NCBI RefSeq assembly: GCF_030124375.1
Contig: NZ_JASKLS010000016.1
Location: 39,157 to 103,156, forward strand
Reading direction: 5' to 3'
Source: Sinorhizobium sp. 6-70
GTDB taxonomy: Bacteria; Pseudomonadota; Alphaproteobacteria; Rhizobiales; Rhizobiaceae
Length of the DNA: 64,000 nt
Shown here: positions 33,228-41,911 of the stretch, in pieces
How the letters are laid out: each line of letters opens with the position of its first letter
How positions within the stretch are numbered: the first letter of the stretch is position 1
Translations under genes and position numbers: made by a program
The notes under the pieces: generated by a model
Seen by the model: only the letters and a program-made list of their open reading frames with translations
Databases searched by the model: none
What the model was told of the DNA's origin: nothing

Positions 33228-34153
33228 CAGAAGCCGAACCCCGCGGAAACGACCGAATAGATATCTTTCGGCGGAATGATGAGTTCGATCGCCAACCGGA
33301 TGCCGACGGCAAGCACGAGCAGGGCAAGCAACGCCCGCAACTGTTCGCCACGCAAGCGCTGGCCGACGCGAACGCCGTATTGCGCCCCGATGACGCCGGC
33401 GATCATCAACACGAAGGCAAGCACGATGTCGACGGTGTAGTTTGTCGATGCCTGGACGATCACGGTGTAAGCCGAGACGAAGACGATCTGGAAGAGCGAG
33501 GTTCCGACGACGACGCTCGTCGGAATGCGCAACAGGTAGATCATCGCCGGCACCATGATGAAGCCGCCGCCGACGCCCATGATCGAGGTCAGGATGCCGA
33601 TGGCGAAACCGAGCGTGGCGACCGGAATGACGCTCAGATAGATCTTCGATTTCTTGAAGCGCATCTTGAGCGGCAGGCCGTGGATCCAGTTGTGCTGCCC
33701 CGGCCGGCGGCGCGGCGTCGATTGGTTCTTCGCCGCCTTGCGCATCGCGCCGATGCTCTCCCAGAGCATCAGGCCGCCGACCGAGCCGAGCAGCACGACG
33801 TAAAGCAGCGAGATCACCAGGTCGAGCTGCCCCACGCGGCGCAGCAGCGAAAAAAGCCAGACGCCCAGCGTTGCGCCGACGAGGCCGCCGCAGAGCAGCA
33901 CCGTGCCGAGCTTGATATCGATCGTACCGCGGCGGAAATGCGTAATGGCACCGGAGATCGACGAGGCGACCACCTGGTTGGCGCCGGTCGCCACCGCCAC
34001 CACCGGCGGAATGTTGTAGAAGATCAACAGCGGCGTGATCAGGAAACCGCCGCCGACGCCGAACATGCCGGACAGAAATCCGACGGCCGCGCCCATGCCG
34101 AGAATGATGAGTATGTTCACCGACAACTCTGCAATGGGCAGATAGACCGTCAC
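33227..34153 (-). CDS. TauE/SafE-family permease
   Basis: 308 residues with about eight hydrophobic segments. Two internal repeats are seen: FLSGMFGVGGGFLITPLLIF and ILTSIMGVGGGFIMVPAMIY, the paired GxGGG motifs of sulfite exporter TauE/SafE proteins. A GTG start is chosen with GAGG 8 nt upstream; 18 residues of a longer frame are not family-like. Likely export of a sulfur-containing or carboxylate anion, with the downstream TIGR02186 protein as partner. The substrate is unknown. Confidence 0.87.
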   Translation of the reverse strand: MTVYLPIAELSVNILIILGMGAAVGFLSGMFGVGGGFLITPLLIFYNIPPVVAVATGANQVVASSISGAITHFRRGTIDIKLGTVLLCGGLVGATLGVWLFSLLRRVGQLDLVISLLYVVLLGSVGGLMLWESIGAMRKAAKNQSTPRRRPGQHNWIHGLPLKMRFKKSKIYLSVIPVATLGFAIGILTSIMGVGGGFIMVPAMIYLLRIPTSVVVGTSLFQIVFVSAYTVIVQASTNYTVDIVLAFVLMIAGVIGAQYGVRVGQRLRGEQLRALLALLVLAVGIRLAIELIIPPKDIYSVVSAGFGF

Positions 34154-34502
34154 GGCCGAACCTCGATACGACAAAGGCCCGCGACGCGGGCGGAATTGCG
34201 ACTCCACAATCCCTAACCGGAATCGATTGAGGAATTGTGCAATGCCTAAACTTATTCCTGCACGTATCCGGAGAGACGCGCGGCGCGACGTTCAAAGTGG
34301 CAAGTGATTTACCACGAGCGGGGATGTATGGCGGACCGCCCCTCGGCGACGAGGAACAAGCGGCAATTCCTCATGCGCCCCAGGGCCGGAGCTGTCAACC
34401 TTTTCAGGCACATGACCCCAGACTTTGCCCCTGAACCGTGTTGCGCCGATCTGCGGCTTTATTGCGGCGGCGGCTGAAGCAGAGCATGCTCGCGCGGCGC
34501 TG
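34154..34502. other. Non-coding region between the TauE gene and the podJ-end repeats
   Basis: Short frames here look random. CGCGCGGCGCTGTAG at about 34488-34505 looks like the end of a RIME1 element fused to the following RIME2-like repeat, so the region may be a decayed repeat mosaic. GATTGAGGAATTG near 34224 pairs poorly with its surroundings. No RNA family was recognized. Confidence 0.4.
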
Positions 34503-34660
34503 TAGATCATTTCGTTGTTTTATTGAAACAGTGAACCGATCCAGGTCTTTGAAGAATGCAATTCCGGAACGGAGAACCGCTGCACACTTTTCCTGGAATT
34601 GCTCTTCGAAACGACGCAATCCCGGACGGAAAACCGCTGCACACTTTTCCTGGAATTGCT
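34503..34660 (+). repeat. RIME2-like element with a tandem duplicated second palindrome
   Basis: The first palindrome (TAGATCATTTCGTTG...GAAACAGTGAACCGATCC) is degenerate. The second (CAATTCCGGAACGGAGAACCG...CACACTTTTCCTGGAATTG) is followed by a near copy (CAATCCCGGACGGAAAACCG...TGGAATTG). The last base of the element is the third base of the podJ stop codon region, so the repeat abuts the gene end exactly. Confidence 0.85.
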
Positions 34661-37600
34661 TAGGAGTTCCGCTTCAGGAGTTCCTTGACCAGTGCGTCGG
34701 TGATCTCTCCGGTCGGTTCCTGGCCGACGGATTTCTGGAAGGCCTTGATGGCGGTAATGGTTTTCTTGCCCAGGTGCCCGTCCGGTTGGCCGGCGTCGAA
34801 ACCGTTGTTGTTGAGAATCGCCTGGATATTGCGCACGGCCTTGGTCATGTCGACCGTGGCTGTCTTCGTCGACGGACCGACCCACGCGTCGGGGATATCG
34901 ACGGTGTTCGCCTTGGCGTCGACCGGCTGGGCTTTCCATGCGTCGGCTTTGGCCATGCCGCTGGCCAGTTGTTCGGGCTGCATTGCCTTGGCAATCTCGT
35001 CGCGCTTTTCACCGGCATCCTTGTCGCCGTCACGAGCCGCAATCGAGAACCACTTGTAGGATTCTTCCAGGTCCTGCTTGACGCCATTACCGCGCGCATA
35101 CAGCACCGCGAGGTTGAACTGACTGTCGCGAACGCCGAGGCTCGCCGCCTTTTCGAACAATTTGGCGGCTTCGGCGAAATCCGGAGCCCCGTCGCGGCCG
35201 CTGGCGAGCATGACCGCGAGGTTGTGGGTCGCGCTGGCGTTGCCTGCGGCGGCAGCTTTGAGATAAAGCGTCTTCGCCTTGACGGGGTCGCGCGCCACGC
35301 CTGACCCTTTTTCATAAAGATTGGCGAGCCGGTATTCGGCCGGGATCACGCCGGCATCCGCCGCGCGCTGATACCATTTCAGAGCTTCCGCGGGATCTTC
35401 CTTGACGCCTCGGCCTTCGGTGAAGCGTGTGCCGATCTCGTAGAAAGCCAGAGGGTCGCCACCCTTGGCGGCCGTGACAAGAGCTGGCGGACCAAAGCCT
35501 TCGGGCAGGACTATGTCGCCGGCCTTGGCGATCGGCTCGAATGTCGCCGCTTTGGCGGTCACGGCAGGAGCGACCTGAAACGTCGATGCGCTCGCCTGTG
35601 CCGGTTCGCTTGCCGGATGCAGCAAGGGCGCGTGGCTGCTGTCGGCAGTTGCGGTCTCAGCCGCAGCCTTCGCCGCCGGAGCCGTATTCGTGGCGGCCGC
35701 CATTGCGGCGGGCGTCGCGTTTGCCGCCGGCGTCTCTGCCGGTGTCTCTGCTACAGGGGCAGAGGCCGTTTCCGTCAGACGGTCGTCCACGGCCTTCGCT
35801 TCTGACACTTCAGGAACCGCCTTCTGCTCGATCACCACTGCCGGCTGGATTTCGGACATGTCCTTGCCCTTGAGGACGGTGCTGACGAGCGGATAGGACA
35901 TGATCGCCAGGAGCACCGCGCCGACGGCCATCAGGATCGGACGGCGATGACGGGCAAAGGCGCCGACACCGGACGAACCGCTACCATCCTTCACACCGTT
36001 CAGCGTGTCGGCCTCCTCGATCGCCAATTGTGCTGCACGGCGCGCGGCAGCGATGAAATCGGCCTTGTCGCCCTCGAAGGCTGGCTGGCCGCCGCGGCTC
36101 ATCTGACCGGCGCGGACGCGCTCAAGGATTTTCTTCACGTCCGGCGCGCCGGAGCCGGGCTCGAGCAACTGGTTGGCATCTTCGGGGGCGAGCATCTCGG
36201 ACGGGTCGATCGATGGAGCGGGTTCGACCACCTGCCGCACACGCTCGGGCATCGCCGCAGTTCGTTTCCCGGTGAGGCGACGGGTCAACCCGGCGAGCAA
36301 TCCCGTCCGGGCGCTAGGCGCCGGCTCCCGAACCTCGTCCTTTTCGACCGTCGAAGGCGCCTCGGCAACCACAAGATCATCGGTGGTGGCGGAGGCTGGC
36401 ACGGCGGCAACCGCCTCGTCCTCCGCCTGCAGCACCCGGACATTCCGCTCAATGTCGTCGTCGCGCTCGTCGAGATCGGCACGCCCGAATGGGTTGCCGA
36501 ATTCCGGCTGCGCGGCCCTCGGCATCGCGGGGATGTCGCGTGTTATCGCTGCGTCGGGCCGCAGCGTGGCCACGACAGGCGCGCGGTCTTCGAGCAGTTC
36601 CAGCTTCTCGGCAATCTGAACAAGGGTTTCATGCAGAGCTTCGAACGTCTGCGCCGTGCGTTCGTTGGTCGAACGGCTGAGGTCCTCAAGCGTCCTCAGA
36701 TCCTCGGCGAGCGCCGAGATTGCCGCCATGTCGCCGCCGGCATGCATCGGGCCATTCTTGGTAAAGGCCTCCATGACGGCTTCGGCCGCCTGGCGGGCTG
36801 CTTCGATAATATATTCGTCGCTGGTTTCCAGATAGTCTTCAAGCGCGCTCATCCGGCTTTCGAAATCCACCGGAGCCGCACCGGCCTCGACGCGCGGCTG
36901 GCTGATCAACGTCGACAGGTTGGCAATCTGGGACTCAAGGTTGCGCAGCGCTTCGCGGTCGTCGAACGGAGCGGCATGCGTCTCTTCCAGGCGTTGCGCG
37001 ATATCCGCGAGACGGTCTTCCAGACGCGAGAAGCGGTGGTCCGCCACGGGTTGCTCCCCGTGCACGCCGAGGTCGTCGATGCGGCGCGCGAGATAATCGA
37101 GACGCTCCGCCAGAGCTGCGTTGACGCTGCCCTGGTCCAGAGCCTCGATTCGCTGGGAAATGTCGGCGAGATAGTCAGCCAGTTCCGCTTGCGCATTTTT
37201 CTGGTTGCTTTCGAGCAGCATCGAGAGTTCGTCGAGGCGCTCCTCAAGCCGCGCGGCCGCCTTCTCGCTCGACAGTTCTTCGATGCGCGCCGTCAGGGCT
37301 TCGATGCGCGTGCCGAGTCCGGCCTCGACCGGACGAGCGACGTCGTCGATCTGGCGCGAGAGATCGCCAAGCCGACCTTCGAGCCGGCTGACGAAAGCAT
37401 TGTCGAAGTCCGCCGCACTGCGGCTGCTGACGGCGATTGCCCGGCTGATTTCATCGAACCGTGCGTCAAAATCGGCAAGCTGCGAAACGAGGCGGCCGTC
37501 ATCCGGCTGTATCTGTCGCCCCAAGAGCTCGATCGCATCGGCGATCGCGAGCAGCTTTTGCTCCTGTATGTCGAAGGCCGCTCCGTTATTCAGGGCGCCG

Positions 37601-38346
37601 ATTTGCGACTTGATGTCATCGAGCCTGTAGGCGAGTGCCACGAGTTCGTCGTCACGGTTCCGGTCAAAGGCGTTCAGGCGGTCCTCGACGCCGCCCCAGC
37701 GGTCTTCCAGACGGCGGATGCCGTCTTCGCGCGCCAGGCCGTCGATCAGCGCCCTGAGGCCATCGAATTCGACGCGCAGCGCGTCCGCCTGAGCGGGCGA
37801 CGCCTGCCGGGCGAGTTGATGGATACTGTCCGCCAGGCGCTGCATATCTGCCCGAATGTCCTCGGGGAAAAGACGATCCTGCGCCTCGGCCTTGATCCCG
37901 CGGATTTCCGATCTGAGAGCACTCAGTTCGCGAACGAGCCCGTCGCTGATGTCGCGCTTCAGTTCCTGCCTCAGACCGACCAGCGCCTCGGCTATGTCGG
38001 CCGCAGCCGATGTTGGTCGCGCCGGTCCGACCTGCGGTCGTGCCTCCTCGTGGAGGCGGCTTGACGCAAAACGGTCGGCCTCTCGCGCCGCCACGCGTTC
38101 GCGCAGCGACGTTCGCTCGCGGCTGGCGCTCAAAGCGCGCTGGCGCTGCAGAATTTCGGAGACAGCGTCGCTGGTCGTCGTCGAGCGCTCGGTCTGGCGG
38201 TGCTGGGCCTCGCGCCCCGCCCCGCTCATCAAGCCCTCGATGCGCGCCTCGAGTCCCTCGATCGTGCGGTTCAGGGCATCAAGAGACGGCCTGTCGCCGT
38301 AGGACGGGATGCTTGCGCGCTGAGGATTGGATCGCGATCCGTTCAT
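34660..38346 (-). CDS. podJ: Polar localization factor PodJ
   Basis: 1228 residues. Residues 1 to about 800 are cytoplasmic and largely coiled coil with repeated RLEDRLADIAQRLEE-like segments. One membrane helix follows (RPILMAVGAVLLAIMSYPLV, about 801-822). The periplasmic part has an Ala/Pro-rich linker, four Sel1 repeats (about 965-1125: KWYQRAADAGVIPAEYRLAN, LFEKAASLGVRDSQFNLAVL) and a C-terminal peptidoglycan-binding domain (about 1172-1222: ILNNNGFDAGQPDGHLGKKT). This is the PodJ architecture that marks the new cell pole in Caulobacter and rhizobia. The ATG at 38346 (MNGSRSNPQ) has GAAGAGA upstream. It is divergent from the beta-oxidation operon. Confidence 0.93.
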   Translation of the reverse strand: MNGSRSNPQRASIPSYGDRPSLDALNRTIEGLEARIEGLMSGAGREAQHRQTERSTTTSDAVSEILQRQRALSASRERTSLRERVAAREADRFASSRLHEEARPQVGPARPTSAAADIAEALVGLRQELKRDISDGLVRELSALRSEIRGIKAEAQDRLFPEDIRADMQRLADSIHQLARQASPAQADALRVEFDGLRALIDGLAREDGIRRLEDRWGGVEDRLNAFDRNRDDELVALAYRLDDIKSQIGALNNGAAFDIQEQKLLAIADAIELLGRQIQPDDGRLVSQLADFDARFDEISRAIAVSSRSAADFDNAFVSRLEGRLGDLSRQIDDVARPVEAGLGTRIEALTARIEELSSEKAAARLEERLDELSMLLESNQKNAQAELADYLADISQRIEALDQGSVNAALAERLDYLARRIDDLGVHGEQPVADHRFSRLEDRLADIAQRLEETHAAPFDDREALRNLESQIANLSTLISQPRVEAGAAPVDFESRMSALEDYLETSDEYIIEAARQAAEAVMEAFTKNGPMHAGGDMAAISALAEDLRTLEDLSRSTNERTAQTFEALHETLVQIAEKLELLEDRAPVVATLRPDAAITRDIPAMPRAAQPEFGNPFGRADLDERDDDIERNVRVLQAEDEAVAAVPASATTDDLVVAEAPSTVEKDEVREPAPSARTGLLAGLTRRLTGKRTAAMPERVRQVVEPAPSIDPSEMLAPEDANQLLEPGSGAPDVKKILERVRAGQMSRGGQPAFEGDKADFIAAARRAAQLAIEEADTLNGVKDGSGSSGVGAFARHRRPILMAVGAVLLAIMSYPLVSTVLKGKDMSEIQPAVVIEQKAVPEVSEAKAVDDRLTETASAPVAETPAETPAANATPAAMAAATNTAPAAKAAAETATADSSHAPLLHPASEPAQASASTFQVAPAVTAKAATFEPIAKAGDIVLPEGFGPPALVTAAKGGDPLAFYEIGTRFTEGRGVKEDPAEALKWYQRAADAGVIPAEYRLANLYEKGSGVARDPVKAKTLYLKAAAAGNASATHNLAVMLASGRDGAPDFAEAAKLFEKAASLGVRDSQFNLAVLYARGNGVKQDLEESYKWFSIAARDGDKDAGEKRDEIAKAMQPEQLASGMAKADAWKAQPVDAKANTVDIPDAWVGPSTKTATVDMTKAVRNIQAILNNNGFDAGQPDGHLGKKTITAIKAFQKSVGQEPTGEITDALVKELLKRNS

Positions 38347-38506
38347 TGTCTCTTCGCCCCTGTCGTTGACCATCACCGAAAGCCGCGACGGGAAGAGCCA
38401 GGCTCACAGTCGGCGGCACGATCGATGCGATCAAAGCAACAACAACGCGAGGACGGGACCGGTTGCAGCTTTGACCATCTCACCACCCACAATTCATTAA
38501 ACGTGG

Positions 38507-38521
38507 TAAATAAGCAGTTAA
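38507..38521 (-). promoter_or_regulatory. Candidate CtrA site upstream of podJ
   Basis: Read on the minus strand: TTAA-CTGCTTA-TTTA, one base off TTAA-N7-TTAA, about 160 bp before the podJ ATG. CtrA control of podJ is known in Caulobacter; a single imperfect match here is weak evidence. Confidence 0.3.
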
Positions 38522-38631
38522 TCAGCCTCAAGTTTTTAATGTTTTGTCAGGAACACGGCCTTTGCGCCCGCTCGGGCGCGGGGATTTCCCTTCATGGCGG
38601 CACGACTGCGAAACTTTCGAGACATTCGCTT

Positions 38632-38655
38632 TTTGACGTTTACGCAAACGTCAAA
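38632..38655. promoter_or_regulatory. Perfect inverted repeat, candidate operator of the beta-oxidation operon
   Basis: TTTGACGTTT, spacer ACGC, AAACGTCAAA: 10-bp arms without mismatch. It lies about 118 bp before the acyl-CoA dehydrogenase ATG. The sequence resembles the sites of the proteobacterial fatty-acid and branched-chain degradation regulators (LiuR/FadR-type, with paired ACGT cores). The regulator itself is not in the window. Confidence 0.6.
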
Positions 38656-38772
38656 GTTTTGTAGCATCTTGCCGACGATGCGAGACCGCGCCCAGCGGTG
38701 TACGCTCAAAGCATTGAGAATCGGGCGCCTGCACCCGGCGCGTGCCCGAAGGGAGATAAAGGCGAGGAACGA

Positions 38773-40569
38773 ATGCCCATCTACAAGGCCCCGGTCGACG
38801 ACACCCTGTTCATCCTCAACGACGTGCTTGGCATCGAGCGCTATAACAACCTGCCGGGCTTTGCCGATGCGACCCCCGACATGGTTGCGGCAATCGTCGG
38901 CGAGGCTGCCAAACTTGCGGAAGAGGCTCTCTTCCCGATCAACCTCACCGGCGACCAGGAGGGCTGCACGCGCCACGACGACGGTTCCGTTACCGTGCCG
39001 AAGGGCTTCAAGCAGGCATTTGACCTCTATCGCGGAGGCGGCTGGCTCGGCCTTGCGGCGCCGGAAGAATTCGGCGGCCAGGGTCTGCCCTATACGCTCC
39101 ACACGGCCGTCGGCGAATTCATGTCTGCCGCCAACATGTCGCTGATGATGTATCCGGGCCTGACGCAGGGTGCGATCGCCGCCATTCTTGTGCACGGCTC
39201 CGACGAGCAGAAACGGACATATTTGCCGAAGATGGTCGACGGCACCTGGACCGGTACGATGAACCTGACCGAGCCGCATTGCGGTACCGACCTCGGCCTC
39301 CTGCGCACCAAGGCCGTGCCGAACGGCGACGGCTCCTACAGGATTTCCGGCCAGAAAATCTTCATCTCCGCCGGCGAGCACGACATGTCCGAGAACATCA
39401 TCCATCTGGTGCTCGCCCGCATCGAGGGGGCACCAGATGGAGTCAAGGGCATCTCACTCTTCATCGTGCCGAAGTTCAGGCTCAACGACAGCGGCGAACC
39501 CGAAGGCCGCAACGGCGTCTCCTGCGGCGCGATCGAAGAGAAGATGGGCATTCATGGCAACGCCACCTGCGTCATGAACTACGACGAGGCGACCGGCTAT
39601 CTGATCGGCGCGGAGAACAAGGGTCTCAGCGCCATGTTCGTGATGATGAACGAGGCCCGTCTTGCCGTCGGCATGCAAGGGCTGGCGATCGCGGAGGTCG
39701 CCTATCAGAATGCGGCCAACTACGCCCGCGAGCGCCTCCAGGGCCGCTCGCTTTCCGGCCCGAAGGCGCCGGACAAGCAGGCCGATCCGATCATCGTCCA
39801 CCCGGACGTGCGCCGTGCGCTGATGACGATCAAGGCGTTCAACGAAGGCGGCCGCGCCTTCACGCTCTGGACGGCGCTGAAATCCGACATCGCCCACCGC
39901 TCCGACAGCGAAGAGGACCGCCAGACCGCCGACGATATTCTCGGCCTGATGACCCCGATCCTCAAGGGCGTGTTGACCGATCGGGGCTTCGACCACACGG
40001 TCATGGCGCAGCAGGTCTTCGGTGGTCACGGCTATATCGAAGAGCACGGCATGAGCCAGTACGTGCGCGATGCCCGCATCGCCATGATCTATGAGGGTGC
40101 CAACGGCATCCAGGCGCTCGACCTCGTCGGCCGCAAGCTGGCGACGAACGGCGGCCGCGCCGTGATGGCGCTCTTCAAGGAAATCGGCGATTTCTGCGAG
40201 GAAAACCGCAGCGACGAGAAGCTGTCGGGCTACACCAAGGCGCTGAAGAAGGGGCTGAACGATCTGCAGGCGGCAACCATGTGGTTCATGCAGAACGCCA
40301 TGGCGAAGCCCGACAATGCCGGTGCCGGCTCGACCGACTACATGCATCTCTTCGGCCTTGTCGTCCTCGGCTACATGTGGGCCAGGATCGCCAAGACGGC
40401 GGAGGAAAAGCTCGCCGCTGGCGAAACCGAACGCGCGGATTATTTGAAGAGCAAGCTGATCACGGCAAGGTTCTTCATGGAGCGTATCATGCCCGAAACG
40501 GCGCTGCGGAAGGCCCGCATCGAAACCGGCGCCGACACGCTGATGGCGCTGGACGCAGCGGCGTTCTGA
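38773..40569 (+). CDS. Acyl-CoA dehydrogenase (FadE-like, C-terminal extended)
   Basis: A 598-residue FAD enzyme. It starts MPIYKAPVDDTLFILNDVLG, the N-terminal block of the long acyl-CoA dehydrogenases found beside fadAB in proteobacteria. GTMNLTEPHCGTDLGLLRTK forms the FAD/substrate loop, and YEGANGIQALDLVGRKL carries the predicted catalytic Glu. GAGGAACGA precedes the ATG. It introduces the trans-2 double bond into acyl-CoA and passes electrons to ETF. First gene of a three-gene operon with fadA (113-bp gap) and fadB. Confidence 0.92.
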   Translation: MPIYKAPVDDTLFILNDVLGIERYNNLPGFADATPDMVAAIVGEAAKLAEEALFPINLTGDQEGCTRHDDGSVTVPKGFKQAFDLYRGGGWLGLAAPEEFGGQGLPYTLHTAVGEFMSAANMSLMMYPGLTQGAIAAILVHGSDEQKRTYLPKMVDGTWTGTMNLTEPHCGTDLGLLRTKAVPNGDGSYRISGQKIFISAGEHDMSENIIHLVLARIEGAPDGVKGISLFIVPKFRLNDSGEPEGRNGVSCGAIEEKMGIHGNATCVMNYDEATGYLIGAENKGLSAMFVMMNEARLAVGMQGLAIAEVAYQNAANYARERLQGRSLSGPKAPDKQADPIIVHPDVRRALMTIKAFNEGGRAFTLWTALKSDIAHRSDSEEDRQTADDILGLMTPILKGVLTDRGFDHTVMAQQVFGGHGYIEEHGMSQYVRDARIAMIYEGANGIQALDLVGRKLATNGGRAVMALFKEIGDFCEENRSDEKLSGYTKALKKGLNDLQAATMWFMQNAMAKPDNAGAGSTDYMHLFGLVVLGYMWARIAKTAEEKLAAGETERADYLKSKLITARFFMERIMPETALRKARIETGADTLMALDAAAF

Positions 40570-40682
40570 TTTCACACTCGGAGCAGGATGAGGGAAAGCG
40601 CGAAGGCGGCGGCTTCGGCAAGCATCCGCTCCAATGCATTAAGTGCGGCTCGAAGCGATGCCGCCCAAAGGGAGATCAAGAG

Positions 40683-41891
40683 ATGACGAAAGTCTTCGTT
40701 TATGACCACGTGCGCACACCGCGCGGCCGTGGCAAGAAGGACGGATCGCTGCACGAGGTGCCTTCCGTCCGCCTTGCGGCCAAGATGCTGGAAGCGGTGC
40801 GCGACCGTAACGGCCTCGACACGTCGACTGTCGACGACATCATCATGGGCTGTGTCGATCCGGTGATGGATGCAGGCTCGGTTATCCCCAAGGCAGCGGC
40901 CTTCGAGGCCGGCTATTCGACACGCGCGCCAGGCATGCAGATCTCGCGCTTCTGCGCCTCCGGCCTCGACGCCGTCAATTTCGGTGCCGCCAAGATCGCC
41001 CAAGGCGCGGACGACATCGTGATCGCCGGCGGCGTCGAATCCATGTCGCGCGTCGGCCTCGGCATGTCGGGCGGCTCCTGGTTCATGGACCCCTCCGTCA
41101 ATCTGCCGGCCTATTTCATGCCGCAGGGTGTATCTGCGGACCTGATCGCGACCAAATACGGCTTCTCGCGTGACGACGTCGACGCCTACGCGGTCGAAAG
41201 CCAGAAGCGCGCCGCCAATGCCTGGGAAAAGGGCCACTTCAAGAACTCGGTGGTGCCGGTGAAGGACCAGAACGGCCTGACCATTCTCGATCGCGACGAG
41301 CACATGCGCCCGACCACCGACATGCAAGCACTCGCCTCCCTGAACCCGTCCTTCCAGATGCCTGGCGAGATGGGTGGTTTCGAGGCTGTCGCGATCCAGG
41401 CGCATCCGGAGATCGAGCGGATCAACTACGTCCACCACGCCGGCAACTCCTCCGGCATCGTCGACGGCGCGGCCGTCGTGCTCCTCGGCTCCAAGGCCGG
41501 CGGCGAATCCATGGGGCTAAAGCCGCGAGCGCGCATCCGCGCCTTCGCCAATATCGGCTCCGACCCGGCGCTGATGCTGACGGGCCCGGTCGACGTGACC
41601 GAGAAACTGCTTAAGCGCGCCGACATGAAGCTCTCCGACATCGACCTTTTCGAGCTCAACGAGGCTTTTGCCGCCGTCGTCCTGCGCTACATGCAGGCTT
41701 TCGATATCCCGCACGACCAGATCAACGTCAATGGCGGTGCGATCGCCATGGGACACCCACTCGGCGCCACGGGCGCAATGATCCTCGGCACCGTTCTGGA
41801 CGAACTGGAGCGTCGCGACCTCAACACCGCACTCGTCACGCTCTGCATCGGCGCCGGCATGGGCACCGCCACCATCATCGAACGCGTCTGA
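40683..41891 (+). CDS. fadA: Acetyl-CoA C-acyltransferase (3-ketoacyl-CoA thiolase)
   Basis: A 402-residue thiolase. The nucleophile is C91 in ISRFCASGLDAVNFGA, the general-base His is in GGAIAMGHPLGATGA, and the second Cys in CIGAGMGTATI. AGGGAGATCAAGAG precedes the ATG. It cleaves 3-ketoacyl-CoA to acetyl-CoA and a shortened acyl-CoA. It lies 20 bp before fadB, forming the usual fadA-fadB pair of the trifunctional complex. Confidence 0.94.
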   Translation: MTKVFVYDHVRTPRGRGKKDGSLHEVPSVRLAAKMLEAVRDRNGLDTSTVDDIIMGCVDPVMDAGSVIPKAAAFEAGYSTRAPGMQISRFCASGLDAVNFGAAKIAQGADDIVIAGGVESMSRVGLGMSGGSWFMDPSVNLPAYFMPQGVSADLIATKYGFSRDDVDAYAVESQKRAANAWEKGHFKNSVVPVKDQNGLTILDRDEHMRPTTDMQALASLNPSFQMPGEMGGFEAVAIQAHPEIERINYVHHAGNSSGIVDGAAVVLLGSKAGGESMGLKPRARIRAFANIGSDPALMLTGPVDVTEKLLKRADMKLSDIDLFELNEAFAAVVLRYMQAFDIPHDQINVNGGAIAMGHPLGATGAMILGTVLDELERRDLNTALVTLCIGAGMGTATIIERV

Positions 41892-41911
41892 TCCGATCCG
41901 GGAGAGAGAAA

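Noticed and set aside
33380..34216. Asp/Arg/His-rich plus-strand frame resembling a metal-binding protein
   Set aside because: Antisense of the TauE permease codons; low complexity is a by-product of hydrophobic codons read backwards.
34237..34434. Possible small gene or structural RNA between the TauE gene and podJ
   Set aside because: No start signal, no recognizable family, and no consistent fold compared with tmRNA, 6S or SRP RNA features; left as non-coding.
35947..38064. A 705-codon open frame on the plus strand
   Set aside because: Antisense shadow of podJ; the minus strand has a clear domain order while this frame shows no family resemblance.
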